The translations under genes were made by a program, and so were the position numbers. A model generated the notes under the pieces. The model was given only the letters and a program-made list of their open reading frames with translations. It searched no databases and was not told the origin of the DNA. Below, one piece after another: positions 10,201-17,711 of a stretch of DNA of 64,000 bases. The stretch is from Chryseobacterium sp. BLS98 (GTDB taxonomy: Bacteria > Bacteroidota > Bacteroidia > Flavobacteriales > Weeksellaceae): assembly GCF_001045445.1 (NCBI RefSeq), contig NZ_LFNF01000001.1:806001-870000 (forward strand). The letters run 5' to 3'. The stretch's first letter is position 1. Each line of letters begins with the position of its first letter.

Positions 10201-10350
10201 CTTTTTGAAAAGAGAAACGAGTGTTTCTTCCTTGGGATAGTCCCAATTTGTTTCATTAAAATTATTAAGAAGTTTTTCTCTGTCTTCAGCGGGTAAAAGA
10301 ACAGATACACTAGCAGGCTGCCCCACTGGTGTCGGTATTGTATTTGGCAT
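7252..10350 (-). CDS. NRPS-like A-T-R enzyme (carboxylic acid / aminoacyl reductase)
   Basis: A 1032-residue single-module enzyme with three domains. The adenylation domain (about 30-525) has TSGSTGNPKG (191-200), YGPTE (326-330), YRTGDLARW (412-420), GRIDNQVKIRGFRVELGE and Lys521 in NGKTD. The carrier domain (about 545-615) has the phosphopantetheine serine Ser578 in DIGGNSLL. The thioester reductase domain (about 658-1032) has the NAD(P)-binding TGVTGFVG (666-673) and YVRSK (831-835). It would activate an acid, load it on the carrier arm and release it as an aldehyde or alcohol. There is no condensation domain. My by-eye specificity residues read D, I, W, G, F, G, Y, V, Y, K, and I do not recognise a substrate. 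No phosphopantetheinyl transferase or other biosynthetic gene is adjacent, so it may act alone. Confidence 0.88.
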   Translation of the reverse strand: MPNTIPTPVGQPASVSVLLPAEDREKLLNNFNETNWDYPKEETLVSLFKKQVILHPENTAAVYQDKQISYRELDQKSNQLANILLKKGIKEGMFVPVWLDRSLEWLIAILGILKTGAAYVPVDPAYPVKRVEYILADTSAGIIITDTVHGSLLTVGSEIFYLDHKESLEYLPIELPDITLHQNASAYTIYTSGSTGNPKGVMISHHSIQHLAIWHNQYFHVDHTSRLTLVAGLAFDISVWETWSALTAGAVIFIADNEDRVEASALVKFYRKNRITHGFAPSVLVPSVVEETRKYNDLDLKYLFTGGEKLKPVLTSELSYELIDYYGPTECTVYATFKKVKDMNGQYISSIGRPIANAQAYILGENSELLPLGAVGELYIGGTLLAKGYLNNEELTASKFVQNPFRGNERLYRTGDLARWKSDGDIEFLGRIDNQVKIRGFRVELGEIERSLTRLEGIQEAAVITKDHGSNKYIVAFILLKSGEKADTAWVRQQLKEELPGYMIPAQIIIIDKIPLTPNGKTDTLLLKELADKEARELISTEPPTNETERIIADIWAEELERPVINITDNFFDIGGNSLLVAIIATALNSRLETKVYMRDIYQFPVLKQLSNELIIRAQEAREAVPEEDVEPYVALQQDVYLAPGTVFAGGFDPKQLKNPKNIFLTGVTGFVGIHLLQELLDTTSADIYCLVRAQDEFHAVEKIDRCYKQYHIDRKEEQKPRIIPVIGDLSLPLLGFSEEKFKKLAAMLDLIYHSGSSVNFIEPYSYMKAPNVEGLREIIKLAGAERTKCLALLSTISVYSWGHVFTGKTVMLESDDIAQNLMSVNKDIGYVRSKWVMEAVADLAAKEGLPLITYRLGYAMCHSQTGASAPYQWWSGLVKNCVEFKSYPLLTELREGLITVDYMTKAMSHITKNKDAIGKKFNLIAKPETNLTLEDFFMLLKKYYPLTLEGLPYKEWRKQWEDDSKNRLYPLTSLFKDNMHEGLSTVELYQNTYVWDCSNVIQFLEGSGIEEPVFDKKILDAYLKYLGISTS

Positions 10351-10727
10351 ATTAGTCTTTGTTTTGTTTGATGATATAAAAGATCAAATGATCTGCATTG
10401 CGCAGCCTTCCAGACATATTTAATACGTCTAGTACAAGTTAAATAGCTAAGAATACTTTAGTTTCTATACTATCCTCATTCAAAATGTAAATGACTAAGT
10501 AGTGTTGGTGAATTTTTCTTTCATAATGCAATATTTTTAAAAATTTGGTAATCAAATTTAACATAATATTTCACATGAGCAAAAACTGATTATACTTTAT
10601 CAAATTAAGACTAAAGAATTACTATTCCTTATAGTAAAAAAACGGGTCATTTTGAAAATGACAGGAACTATCAAATGAATTACAGCCCTTTTCAGGAGTT
10701 AGATTTATTTCAGGAACTTAGTATCTA
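10351..10727. other. Gene-free stretch, 377 bases
   Basis: A/T-rich sequence between the start of the A-T-R gene and the stop of the ComM-like gene, both on the minus strand. It must carry the promoter of the synthetase gene, but I find no clear TAnnTTTG box on that strand. A weak hairpin (GTCATTTT/AAAATGAC, 10646-10662) lies downstream of the ComM-like gene without a convincing T tract. No ORF here looks real. Confidence 0.5.
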
Positions 10728-12263
10728 TTATACATTCCAAAACTCCCGGTCCAGACTTCTGTACTGTATGGCTTCTGAAATATGATGAGATAATATATTT
10801 TCTGTACCTTCCAGATCTGCTGCTGTTCTGGCCACTTTCAGAATACGGTCGTAAGCTCTTGCTGAAAGATTCAGTCTCTCCATAGCCATTTTAATAAGCT
10901 GCAGGGAAACCTCGTCTAAACTGCAAAATGCTTCAATTTCTTTAGGCCCTATCTGAGCATTATAACTGATATTAAGATCTTTATACCGTTCATTCTGAAT
11001 ACTGCGTGCCTTCAGAACACGTTCTCTTATGTCTGAGCTTTTTTCTCCTTTTCTTTTCTCTGCCAACTGCTCAAATTCTACTTTCTGTACCTCAATATGG
11101 ATATCAATTCTGTCTAATAAAGGCCCGGAAAGCTTGTTCATATACCGCTGCATTTCGTAAACGGATGAGGTATTTCCAGGGTCGTCCGGAAAAAAACCAC
11201 TTGGGCTCGGGTTCATAGAAGCTACCAACATAAAGCTTGCAGGATAGTTTACAGTAAATCTGGCTCTGGAAATCGTTACTTCCCGGTCTTCGAGAGGCTG
11301 CCTCATCACTTCAAGAACCGTTCTTTTAAACTCCGGCATCTCATCCAGGAACAAAACTCCGTTGTGGGCAAGCGAGATCTCTCCCGGCTGGGGATAGCTT
11401 CCGCCTCCTACCAATGCAACGTCTGAAATGGTATGATGCGGCGAACGGAAAGGCCGGACGGTCATAAGAGAAGTTTCTGCACCCATTTTACCGGCTACAG
11501 AATGTATTTTTGTTGTTTCCAAAGCTTCCTTTAATGTCAAAGGAGGAAGAATACCGGGTACTCTTTTGGCAAGCATCGTTTTTCCGCTTCCGGGAGGACC
11601 GATCAGAATGATATTGTGACCGCCGGCAGCTGCTATTTCCATTGCTCTTTTTGCTGTTTCCTGGCCTTTAACTTCTGAGAAATCAAACGGGAAATCATTC
11701 ATCTTTTCCTGAAATTCTTTTCGGGTGTCGAGTATTATTCTTTCGAGAGGCTTTCCTTCATTAAAGAAATCAATGACTTCTTTAATATTTTCTACTCCGT
11801 AAACTTCCAGATTGTCCACAATTGCAGCCTCCCGGGTATTCTGCTTAGGAAGTATGATTCCTTTGAAACCCTCTTCCCTCGCCTGAATGGCTATTGGCAG
11901 CACTCCTTTTATCGGCTGGAGGCTTCCGTCAAGAGAAAGCTCACCCATAATGATATAGTCATGAATATTTTCAGCAAGGATCTGGTCTGATGCGGCAAGA
12001 ATACCTACAGCAATAGAGAGATCATAGGCCGCCCCTTCTTTCCGGAGATCTGCAGGCGCCATATTGATTGTAATTTTCTTACCCGGGATTTTGTATCCTA
12101 CGTTCTTCAATGCAGCAGAAATTCTGTAGCTGCTTTCTTTGATGGCATTATCGGGAAGCCCAACAAGATGATACCCTACTCCACCGGTATCTACATTGAC
12201 TTCTATGGTAATGGTTTGCGCAGCAACCCCATGGATTGCACTGCCATAAATTTTAACTAACAT
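10728..12263 (-). CDS. comM: YifB/ComM family Mg-chelatase-like AAA+ ATPase
   Basis: A 511-residue cytoplasmic ATPase. The N-terminal ChlI-type domain (1-170) begins LVKIYGSAIHGV and carries the S5-like fold. The AAA+ core has Walker A GPPGSGKT (222-229), Walker B LFLDE (304-308) and the family motif FRSPHHTISDVALVGGG. The C-terminal Mg_chelatase_C region includes LSARAYDRILKVARTAADLEG. ComM in naturally transformable bacteria is a hexameric helicase that promotes branch migration during integration of incoming DNA. The family is also common in species with no shown competence. Length and motifs are complete. No other competence gene is nearby. Confidence 0.9.
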   Translation of the reverse strand: MLVKIYGSAIHGVAAQTITIEVNVDTGGVGYHLVGLPDNAIKESSYRISAALKNVGYKIPGKKITINMAPADLRKEGAAYDLSIAVGILAASDQILAENIHDYIIMGELSLDGSLQPIKGVLPIAIQAREEGFKGIILPKQNTREAAIVDNLEVYGVENIKEVIDFFNEGKPLERIILDTRKEFQEKMNDFPFDFSEVKGQETAKRAMEIAAAGGHNIILIGPPGSGKTMLAKRVPGILPPLTLKEALETTKIHSVAGKMGAETSLMTVRPFRSPHHTISDVALVGGGSYPQPGEISLAHNGVLFLDEMPEFKRTVLEVMRQPLEDREVTISRARFTVNYPASFMLVASMNPSPSGFFPDDPGNTSSVYEMQRYMNKLSGPLLDRIDIHIEVQKVEFEQLAEKRKGEKSSDIRERVLKARSIQNERYKDLNISYNAQIGPKEIEAFCSLDEVSLQLIKMAMERLNLSARAYDRILKVARTAADLEGTENILSHHISEAIQYRSLDREFWNV

Positions 12264-12364
12264 GATTGGTGTTTTTTGTAAAAATAAATAATATATTATT
12301 TCAAAAAATCAACTTTTATATGGATAGTTTCCCGTTTGAAAATAAGTTTTAAAAGAAATTATTC

Positions 12365-12406
12365 TTAAAAAAGACAAACCGGTACAGATTATCTCCATAC
12401 CGGCTT
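12365..12406 (-). terminator. Probable terminator after the T9SS cargo gene
   Basis: On the minus strand a 9-bp stem (AAGCCGGTA pairing with TACCGGTTT, one G-U) with a 13-base loop is followed by a T-rich tract. It lies about 40 bases after the stop at 12449. Confidence 0.55.
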
Positions 12407-12448
12407 ACCATTGATTAAAAAAAACTAATTAAGGAATCTATATACCAT

Positions 12449-13411
12449 TTATTTTTTGATGAATTTATTCTTATAAGTTTTTCCGTCTGAATCTTTGGAA
12501 AGAATAATATAATTGCCGGGTACTAGCCTGCTTACATCGATAGCCTCATTAAACCGGTGATCTTTCTTTTGCAGGACTATTTTCCCTGACATATCCAGAA
12601 TGGAAATCTCTTTATACATTTTATCGGATTCTTTTCCGATATACAGGAACTGTGCCGTAGGATTTGGGTACACTTTAAGGCTATTTTCTTTTCGCTTCAC
12701 TTCGCCAGTTCCCAGACTGCAGAATTCCCAGCTCCCGAAATTCACTTTTACAAAGTTTCCGGTTCCTAAAAACTCACACTGATCCGGGCAATATTCCGTA
12801 CATGCATAAAATCCGTATTCTCCCGATTCCGTTGCCACATAACTATCTCCCGTTACCCCATTGATGACGCAGGGATCTCCCGGAGAAGGCGGCGGACTGC
12901 TGGGAATGCATCTGTACCAGACATGGTTTCCGTACAGATCAGGAAAAGCATCATCGAATTTTACAGAAGCTCCTGTACATACATTAAGCTCTCCCGCTCC
13001 TACCACCTCAAAGGTTCCGGGGGCCATTGTGCTGATCATTGCAGGAAGAGCATAGGCAAATCCGTCTGCCATTATTGCAGGGCTTTCCGCTGTACAGTCG
13101 CCCTGTGTAACCGCTACTTTAAAATAATAAAGCTGGTCATCATTTCCATTGATGGTAAGGGTTTGCGAGGTTGCCCCGGGAATTGCAGTCCAGGGATTGT
13201 TATTTGGTGTTTGCCAAGTCCATTCTTGCTTATACCACTGGTAAGTTCCGAATGCCTGTGTTGAAAGTACTTCTGTTTCCGTATTACAGAACAGAACTTT
13301 ATCAGGATATTTCAGGCCCAGTCTCGGACTTGTGATGGTGGGATTGCACTGTGCTTTCATATTCATTAGGGCCATGAAAAGGAAAGCCAAAAAAATCAGT
13401 TTTGGTTTCAT
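12449..13411 (-). CDS. Secreted protein with T9SS type A sorting domain
   Basis: A 320-residue protein when started at the second methionine (MKPKLIF). This start is chosen because it begins a clean signal peptide ending MKAQ, and because an upstream start would run back to the end of the preceding gene. The mature part holds beta-sandwich, Ig/PKD-like segments (TYQWYKQ, LTINGNDDQLYYFKV) and about ten cysteines that could form disulfides. The last 75 residues are a type A sorting domain: LKVYPNPTAQFLYI, then ISILDMSGKIV and LVPGNYIILSKDSDGK. It should be exported by Sec and then by the type IX system to the surface. It is the last gene of the sigma factor operon, suggesting it is expressed or used together with the beta-barrel protein. 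Confidence 0.85.
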   Translation of the reverse strand: MKPKLIFLAFLFMALMNMKAQCNPTITSPRLGLKYPDKVLFCNTETEVLSTQAFGTYQWYKQEWTWQTPNNNPWTAIPGATSQTLTINGNDDQLYYFKVAVTQGDCTAESPAIMADGFAYALPAMISTMAPGTFEVVGAGELNVCTGASVKFDDAFPDLYGNHVWYRCIPSSPPPSPGDPCVINGVTGDSYVATESGEYGFYACTEYCPDQCEFLGTGNFVKVNFGSWEFCSLGTGEVKRKENSLKVYPNPTAQFLYIGKESDKMYKEISILDMSGKIVLQKKDHRFNEAIDVSRLVPGNYIILSKDSDGKTYKNKFIKK

Positions 13412-13446
13412 ATGTAAATATTTAATGGTTGATGTATTTAGAGGCA

Positions 13447-14838
13447 TCAGTCCAGTAAAAGCCTGATCCCGAATTTCATATTGAAGTTTAAAGGTTTTTC
13501 TTTGTAAATGGTATTAAGCTGGCTGTCATTCTTGAAATGGTAGCCAATCCCGGGTTCTGCATATATACCGATCTTATCGATAATCTTCACCTGTAATCCT
13601 ACTGCTGAATTCACGGAAACCTGTACAGGTTTTATATCAAGCCGTTCTTCCTGGGTATCCTGTACCTCATTATCTACGATATACTGGGTTTTAAGCTTTC
13701 CTGCAACTGCTTTTTCGACCAGTACACCTCCGGTAACGTATCCTGTAAAACGTCCTTTCTGAATCACATTATAATTGACCTGTACCGGAATCCCTATATA
13801 ATGAACGCTCTGATCTCCTTTTATGTAGTTTGAATTGCTTCCCGAGTGAAGTCCAGACATAAGTTTTGTATAATTCACACCCGTTCCGATTCCCCATCTT
13901 TTCCCAAGGTTATAATATACAGACAGTCCAAATGTAACCGGAATCTTATGTCTTATTCTGGCTTCCACTTCTTTACTTTGGTTAGCCAGAAGAACCTCTG
14001 TAAGCGGATCCGGATCTGTCCCTGAGATCCACATATCGCTAAAAGCCATAGGGGCTCCGCTGATGGACGTGTAGCCCGGGAATTTCTCAGAGGAATTTGA
14101 AGAAACATTGCCTGTAAGCATGCTCAGCATCCATTTCTTTGATTTATGGGCAGGGGCTTTAGGCTTATCATTAGCGGCAAACCTTTCTGGGAGTTTCTCG
14201 TTATTATTAAAAGTTTCGCCGGCAGTTTGCTCATTTTTCAGAGCCGGGTTTTCATCGACTGGAGGAAGGCCGGAAACAGGAGATTCTTTTTTGGCTAAAA
14301 GGTCTTCCCCATTTTCTTTTTCTCCTGATACCGGTATTATTCCATGAATATCTGTTATTTTTTTGCCCAATACATGATCTAAAATACTATGAATGTTCAT
14401 CTTACCCGCTGGCTGCTGTCCCTGGCTGCTGTATTTCTCACCTGGTACAGTATTGATTGGATCGCCTGTATCTGTTTTTACTTGTTCTGCCCGTTTTGTA
14501 TCGATTTGCTTAAAATTATCTGCGTTTTCAACACGTTTTGATATTTGAGGTCCTGTTTTATCTGTGTTTGTTTCCAGCAAAAATTTTCCTGTAAAGAACA
14601 ATAGGGCAATAGCTGCTGCAATTCCGCCAATACGGTACAGCAAAGTATTTGTTTTACCGACAGGAATCGTTTTGTCTTCTTTTTTGTCATCATTTTCCAA
14701 CAAAACACCTCCGACAAGTCCTTTGTCTTCTTCTCCGGAAAAAAGTTCATCTTTAATATCATCCCACAGCCCATCCGGAACATCCTCTTCGTGGTCTTCC
14801 ATTTTCCTGTGCAGGTCATTCAGCCACTGATTATTCAT
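13447..14838 (-). CDS. Anti-sigma-like N-terminus joined to outer-membrane-type beta-barrel
   Basis: A 463-residue protein. Residues 1-65 are acidic and cytoplasmic in character (LHRKMEDHEED, LWDDIKDELF). A single membrane helix follows (about 68-88, YRIGGIAAAIALLFFTGKF). A long linker rich in Lys, Pro, Asn and Glu runs to about 250. The C-terminal 200 residues have alternating beta strands ending in GIGYHFKNDSQL and FNMKFGIRLLLD, as in porin-family beta-barrels. The start overlaps the end of the ECF sigma gene by 8 bases, so the two are translationally coupled. By position the N-terminus is probably an anti-sigma factor for that sigma protein. The C-terminus may be a barrel in the outer membrane or a periplasmic beta domain. 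Joining both in one chain is the notable point. Confidence 0.7.
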   Translation of the reverse strand: MNNQWLNDLHRKMEDHEEDVPDGLWDDIKDELFSGEEDKGLVGGVLLENDDKKEDKTIPVGKTNTLLYRIGGIAAAIALLFFTGKFLLETNTDKTGPQISKRVENADNFKQIDTKRAEQVKTDTGDPINTVPGEKYSSQGQQPAGKMNIHSILDHVLGKKITDIHGIIPVSGEKENGEDLLAKKESPVSGLPPVDENPALKNEQTAGETFNNNEKLPERFAANDKPKAPAHKSKKWMLSMLTGNVSSNSSEKFPGYTSISGAPMAFSDMWISGTDPDPLTEVLLANQSKEVEARIRHKIPVTFGLSVYYNLGKRWGIGTGVNYTKLMSGLHSGSNSNYIKGDQSVHYIGIPVQVNYNVIQKGRFTGYVTGGVLVEKAVAGKLKTQYIVDNEVQDTQEERLDIKPVQVSVNSAVGLQVKIIDKIGIYAEPGIGYHFKNDSQLNTIYKEKPLNFNMKFGIRLLLD

Positions 14839-15397
14839 ATTGTGCTTTTTTTGACATTTTAAATTCTTTAATTTTCTGGACCAACAGTCCTTTTGCCCTA
14901 TGAAACTGGGAAGCGGAAGAGTTTTCTGCTATTCCTAAAAGTCCTGCAATTTCTTTATGGCTTTTTTTCTCAAATACAAACAGGTTAAATACAGTTCTGT
15001 ACCCATCCGGAAGGGACCGGATCATTTTCATAATTGCTGCCTGAGGAATCTCCTCAAGATCAGGTTCTTCATCATTGGGAATATCGGGGTATTCTGCGAG
15101 ATCATCCGTTGTTGTATTGCCGGAATGCTGTCTTATATGCTTTAAAGCTTCGTTTACGGTAATCCGGATCATCCATGCCTTCAATGAACCATTGCCTCTG
15201 TACTCAAATGTTTCTATAGAGCGAAACATTTTGATAAAGCTGTTCTGAAGAACATCATGAACATCATCCTTACCTGAAAGATAACGGGAACAGACTCCGG
15301 CAAGGTTTCCGGAATAGTTTCCGAAAAGTTCTTTCCAGGCAGCCTCTTCCTTCGTGAGAAGGCGTCTTATCAAAATCTGCTCCTTGTTTTCTTCCAT
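14831..15397 (-). CDS. ECF RNA polymerase sigma factor (sigma-70 family)
   Basis: A 188-residue sigma factor with regions 2 and 4 only. Region 2 includes LAGVCSRYLSGKDDVHDVLQNSFIKMF and the region 2.4 stretch RGNGSLKAWMIRITVNEALKHIR. Region 4 includes LPDGYRTVFNLFVFEKKSHKEIAGLLGIAENSSASQFHRAK. The order sigma, membrane-anchored protein with 8-base overlap, then T9SS cargo suggests an envelope-signal regulon in which the 463-residue protein holds the sigma factor. A Bacteroidota-type promoter lies about 45 bases upstream. Confidence 0.92.
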   Translation of the reverse strand: MEENKEQILIRRLLTKEEAAWKELFGNYSGNLAGVCSRYLSGKDDVHDVLQNSFIKMFRSIETFEYRGNGSLKAWMIRITVNEALKHIRQHSGNTTTDDLAEYPDIPNDEEPDLEEIPQAAIMKMIRSLPDGYRTVFNLFVFEKKSHKEIAGLLGIAENSSASQFHRAKGLLVQKIKEFKMSKKAQYE

Positions 15398-15440
15398 GTA
15401 TGATTAAGATCCGGTTTGGATACCGATTAAAATTTTACAG

Positions 15441-15470
15441 CAAAAATAGACTGCATCCGGCAAACCACAA
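15441..15470 (-). promoter_or_regulatory. Candidate promoter of the ECF sigma operon
   Basis: On the minus strand TATTTTTG (15441-15448) fits the -7 box TAnnTTTG. A TTG at 15468-15470 fits the -33 box with a 19-base spacer. Transcription would begin near 15434, about 37 bases before the sigma factor ATG. Confidence 0.4.
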
Positions 15471-15494
15471 TCTATTGTTTATATTATATGAATA

Positions 15495-16076
15495 TTAATT
15501 TGTTTTTATGCAATATGGGAAATTGTAGTAAATAGGCTCAAAAGGGCTAAGCTCCGTCCCGTTTACAGTAATTTTTTCTGCTGCCAGAGCAAATCTCAAT
15601 GTGTGATCCAATCCTGCAAAGTAGCCTTTCTGTTTTGCCACCAATGTCACAACTGTTTTTTTACTGACTCCGTCTACGGGGATCTGAAGTTCAAGATCTT
15701 TGGGTGTAAAAGTGAGCTCTACCCAGTTTTTATCTGCATTTAATACAGAACCATAGTTGAGGTTATATTTTACTTTTCCCATTGCTGCCAGGGCATTCTG
15801 CACTTTTAAGGGATCTTTTACTACTGCCGTTACAATTTCTTTCAAGGGAAACTCAGGAAATGTCAATGTATCTTTTTTTATTTTAAAGTCAACAATCTTC
15901 TCTGCTTTGAGCTCTCCCTGTACCGTAATCAGCCTTGCTTTGTAATTGCCATTAACATCTTCCAGCTTTACAGGTGGTACTTCTATCCTGTCCTCATTCA
16001 TACATGAGAACAGGGAAAGGAGGATTGAAACAACCAAAACGGCAGTGATAACTTTAAGTACTATTAAATTCTTCAT
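15495..16076 (-). CDS. Lipoprotein, possibly DUF4840 family
   Basis: A 193-residue lipoprotein. A hydrophobic signal (residues 5-24) ends in the lipobox LFSC with Cys25. The mature part is beta-rich: GNYKARLITVQGELKAEK, DTLTFPEFPLKEIV and WVELTFTPKDLELQIPV. The overall pattern recalls DUF4840 lipoproteins of Bacteroidota, but that is from memory. Function is unknown. It is on the same strand as the sigma factor gene but 97 bases upstream, with a promoter in between, so it is probably separate. Confidence 0.65.
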   Translation of the reverse strand: MKNLIVLKVITAVLVVSILLSLFSCMNEDRIEVPPVKLEDVNGNYKARLITVQGELKAEKIVDFKIKKDTLTFPEFPLKEIVTAVVKDPLKVQNALAAMGKVKYNLNYGSVLNADKNWVELTFTPKDLELQIPVDGVSKKTVVTLVAKQKGYFAGLDHTLRFALAAEKITVNGTELSPFEPIYYNFPYCIKTN

Positions 16077-16475
16077 TTCATTATTTTTTTAACATTAAAC
16101 ATTAATTGTATTGAGTACTCATTTATAAAATCCGGTTTTTGGGAAATCTTGCGTGGAGATTTGAAAAAAAGTGAAAATATTTTTGTAATTAATTGATTTA
16201 CTGTGGATAAAATTTATGCATCAATCCTTTCCTTTTTAGAATAACTAAACATTTAGTTCATTACAAAATTTATTCAGAAAGTAGCCATAAAATTAATTAT
16301 GGATCTAGAAATTTAACCTTAAGGATAATAACAAACGGAAATTGATCAATAAATGTACATATCCCTGAAAATCAAATTAAAAAGTCGTAAATTTATTAAG
16401 TAAAAAACAGTGTTTTCCCCCTTTTGCAGAGTTGAGCAGTTACCTAATTTTGTTTTAAAATTAAAAACCATAAAA
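16077..16475. other. Divergent intergenic region, about 400 bases
   Basis: Very A/T-rich sequence between two divergent lipoprotein genes. The right end holds a good promoter for the plus-strand operon (16423-16452). I could not find a matching box for the minus-strand gene. Short ORFs here have no protein-like composition. Confidence 0.5.
16423..16452 (+). promoter_or_regulatory. Candidate promoter of the lipoprotein / two-component operon
   Basis: TTTG at 16423-16426 and TAATTTTG at 16445-16452 match the Bacteroidota -33 and -7 elements with an 18-base spacer. The start codon at 16476 is 24 bases after the -7 box. Confidence 0.6.
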
Positions 16476-17039
16476 ATGAAGACTCTCTTTTCAATCAAAA
16501 ACTTAAGTTCACTTTTTGTTATACTTATTGTAAGCTTTTGCGCGTTAAGTTGCACCCGTTGCTCCGAACCTCCTAAGGAACCTGTAAGTGACAGTTACAA
16601 AAAGAAATTGATCAGCTACCGTGAAGGCAGAATACTGTATGATGAATACTCCAGAACCAATAATGCAATTCTTACCAAATACCGAAACGGAGAACCGGAT
16701 TCACGTTGGTACTGGTTTTCTGTGGAAGATCTGGAGGGTTATATTCATTATGTAAAGGAAACGGCAAAAAAACAGCACCTGAAAAACCCTGGAATCCGCA
16801 TTTATATGGGAAAATACCCGATGAATCATCCCAGAAACAAAATGGCGAAACCTGAATACGCAGGCTATCAGACTATATTTCTGGTGCCAACTGCTCAAAA
16901 TCTAAAAAATGAAAGTCCCAATGTAAAGTCCAGAGCCATTATTTCAACGGATGAAAATAAAAATCTGACGGACATGGAAGTTCTGAACATGACCAATCTG
17001 GCACCTCCGCCAAAAGTTTCTACAGCCGATATGCCATAA
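16476..17039 (+). CDS. Lipoprotein of unknown function
   Basis: A 187-residue protein if started at MKTLFSIK. This gives a standard lipoprotein signal with the lipobox ALSC and follows the promoter above at the right distance. A longer frame back to 16410 would begin upstream of the predicted promoter -33 box. The mature part is charged and has no family I recognise (RCSEPPKEPVS, then WYWFSVEDLEGYIHYVKE, GIRIYMGKYP, YQTIFLVPT). It is the first gene of an operon with a membrane protein and a NarL-type two-component pair, 11 bases before the next gene. It may be a sensed or controlled envelope component. Confidence 0.7.
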   Translation: MKTLFSIKNLSSLFVILIVSFCALSCTRCSEPPKEPVSDSYKKKLISYREGRILYDEYSRTNNAILTKYRNGEPDSRWYWFSVEDLEGYIHYVKETAKKQHLKNPGIRIYMGKYPMNHPRNKMAKPEYAGYQTIFLVPTAQNLKNESPNVKSRAIISTDENKNLTDMEVLNMTNLAPPPKVSTADMP

Positions 17040-17050
17040 AAATAAAAGTC

Positions 17051-17692
17051 ATGAACTGGAACATAGAAATAGGGAAACAAATATCTATGGTGATATCCCT
17101 TTTGGTGATCACTTTAATGGTCATCAAATACAGGAAAATCGGGAAAGAGAACCTGTTTTTTATTGCAGGATATATCGTATTCTCTATGATTGATACTTTT
17201 TGCTATTTCTATTTTAAGGCTACCCACCGATCTACCGAAATGTTTTATGTAATTGGCTTTTTAGTGATCGTATTCTGCATGTACCTGCTGTATTATTTTC
17301 AGCTGCTGTATTGGCCCGTTCTTAAAAAATTACAGCTTTTTTTACTGATTCTTTTTGTAGGCAATATTGTTGTGATGTTTTATATAGAGGATGACCTTCT
17401 GCATCATTTTTCTTTTAATATGCTGTATATCAACATCCTCTTGTTAATGTTTTCCATTATTTTATTTTTATATCAGACCTTTAATTCCGATAAAATACTG
17501 GAACTCAACAATTACCTTCCCTTTTGGATTTCGGTTTCATTGCTGATTCTTTTTATAGGGAGTATTCCTATCCTGTATTTCAGGACTACCGTTTCAGAAC
17601 ATATTTATTTTTTCATTTTATTTATGTTGAATCTTATCAGTAACGGAATACTCCTATTTGGATTGATCCGGAACAAAGCAGGACAGACTTAG
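17051..17692 (+). CDS. Polytopic membrane protein of a two-component operon
   Basis: A 213-residue protein that is almost entirely hydrophobic, with about six to seven predicted helices (for example VISLLVITLMVI, LFFIAGYIVFSMI, YVIGFLVIVFCMYLLYYF, LFLLILFVGNIVVMF, ILFLYQTF, WISVSLLILFIGSIPILYF, FILFMLNLISNGILLFGLI). It has no kinase or catalytic motif. It lies 19 bases before the histidine kinase gene, whose own product has only one membrane helix. It could therefore serve as the membrane sensor partner for that kinase. This is inference from position. Confidence 0.65.
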   Translation: MNWNIEIGKQISMVISLLVITLMVIKYRKIGKENLFFIAGYIVFSMIDTFCYFYFKATHRSTEMFYVIGFLVIVFCMYLLYYFQLLYWPVLKKLQLFLLILFVGNIVVMFYIEDDLLHHFSFNMLYINILLLMFSIILFLYQTFNSDKILELNNYLPFWISVSLLILFIGSIPILYFRTTVSEHIYFFILFMLNLISNGILLFGLIRNKAGQT

Positions 17693-17711
17693 ATAAGTAT
17701 CTTTTTGAAGT

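Noticed and set aside
10646..10662. Hairpin after the ComM-like gene
   Set aside because: The stem leaves almost no loop and there is no T tract, so I do not call it a terminator.
16410..16475. Earlier start of the lipoprotein at the head of the two-component operon
   Set aside because: It begins upstream of the predicted promoter -33 box, and the later ATG gives the clean lipoprotein signal.
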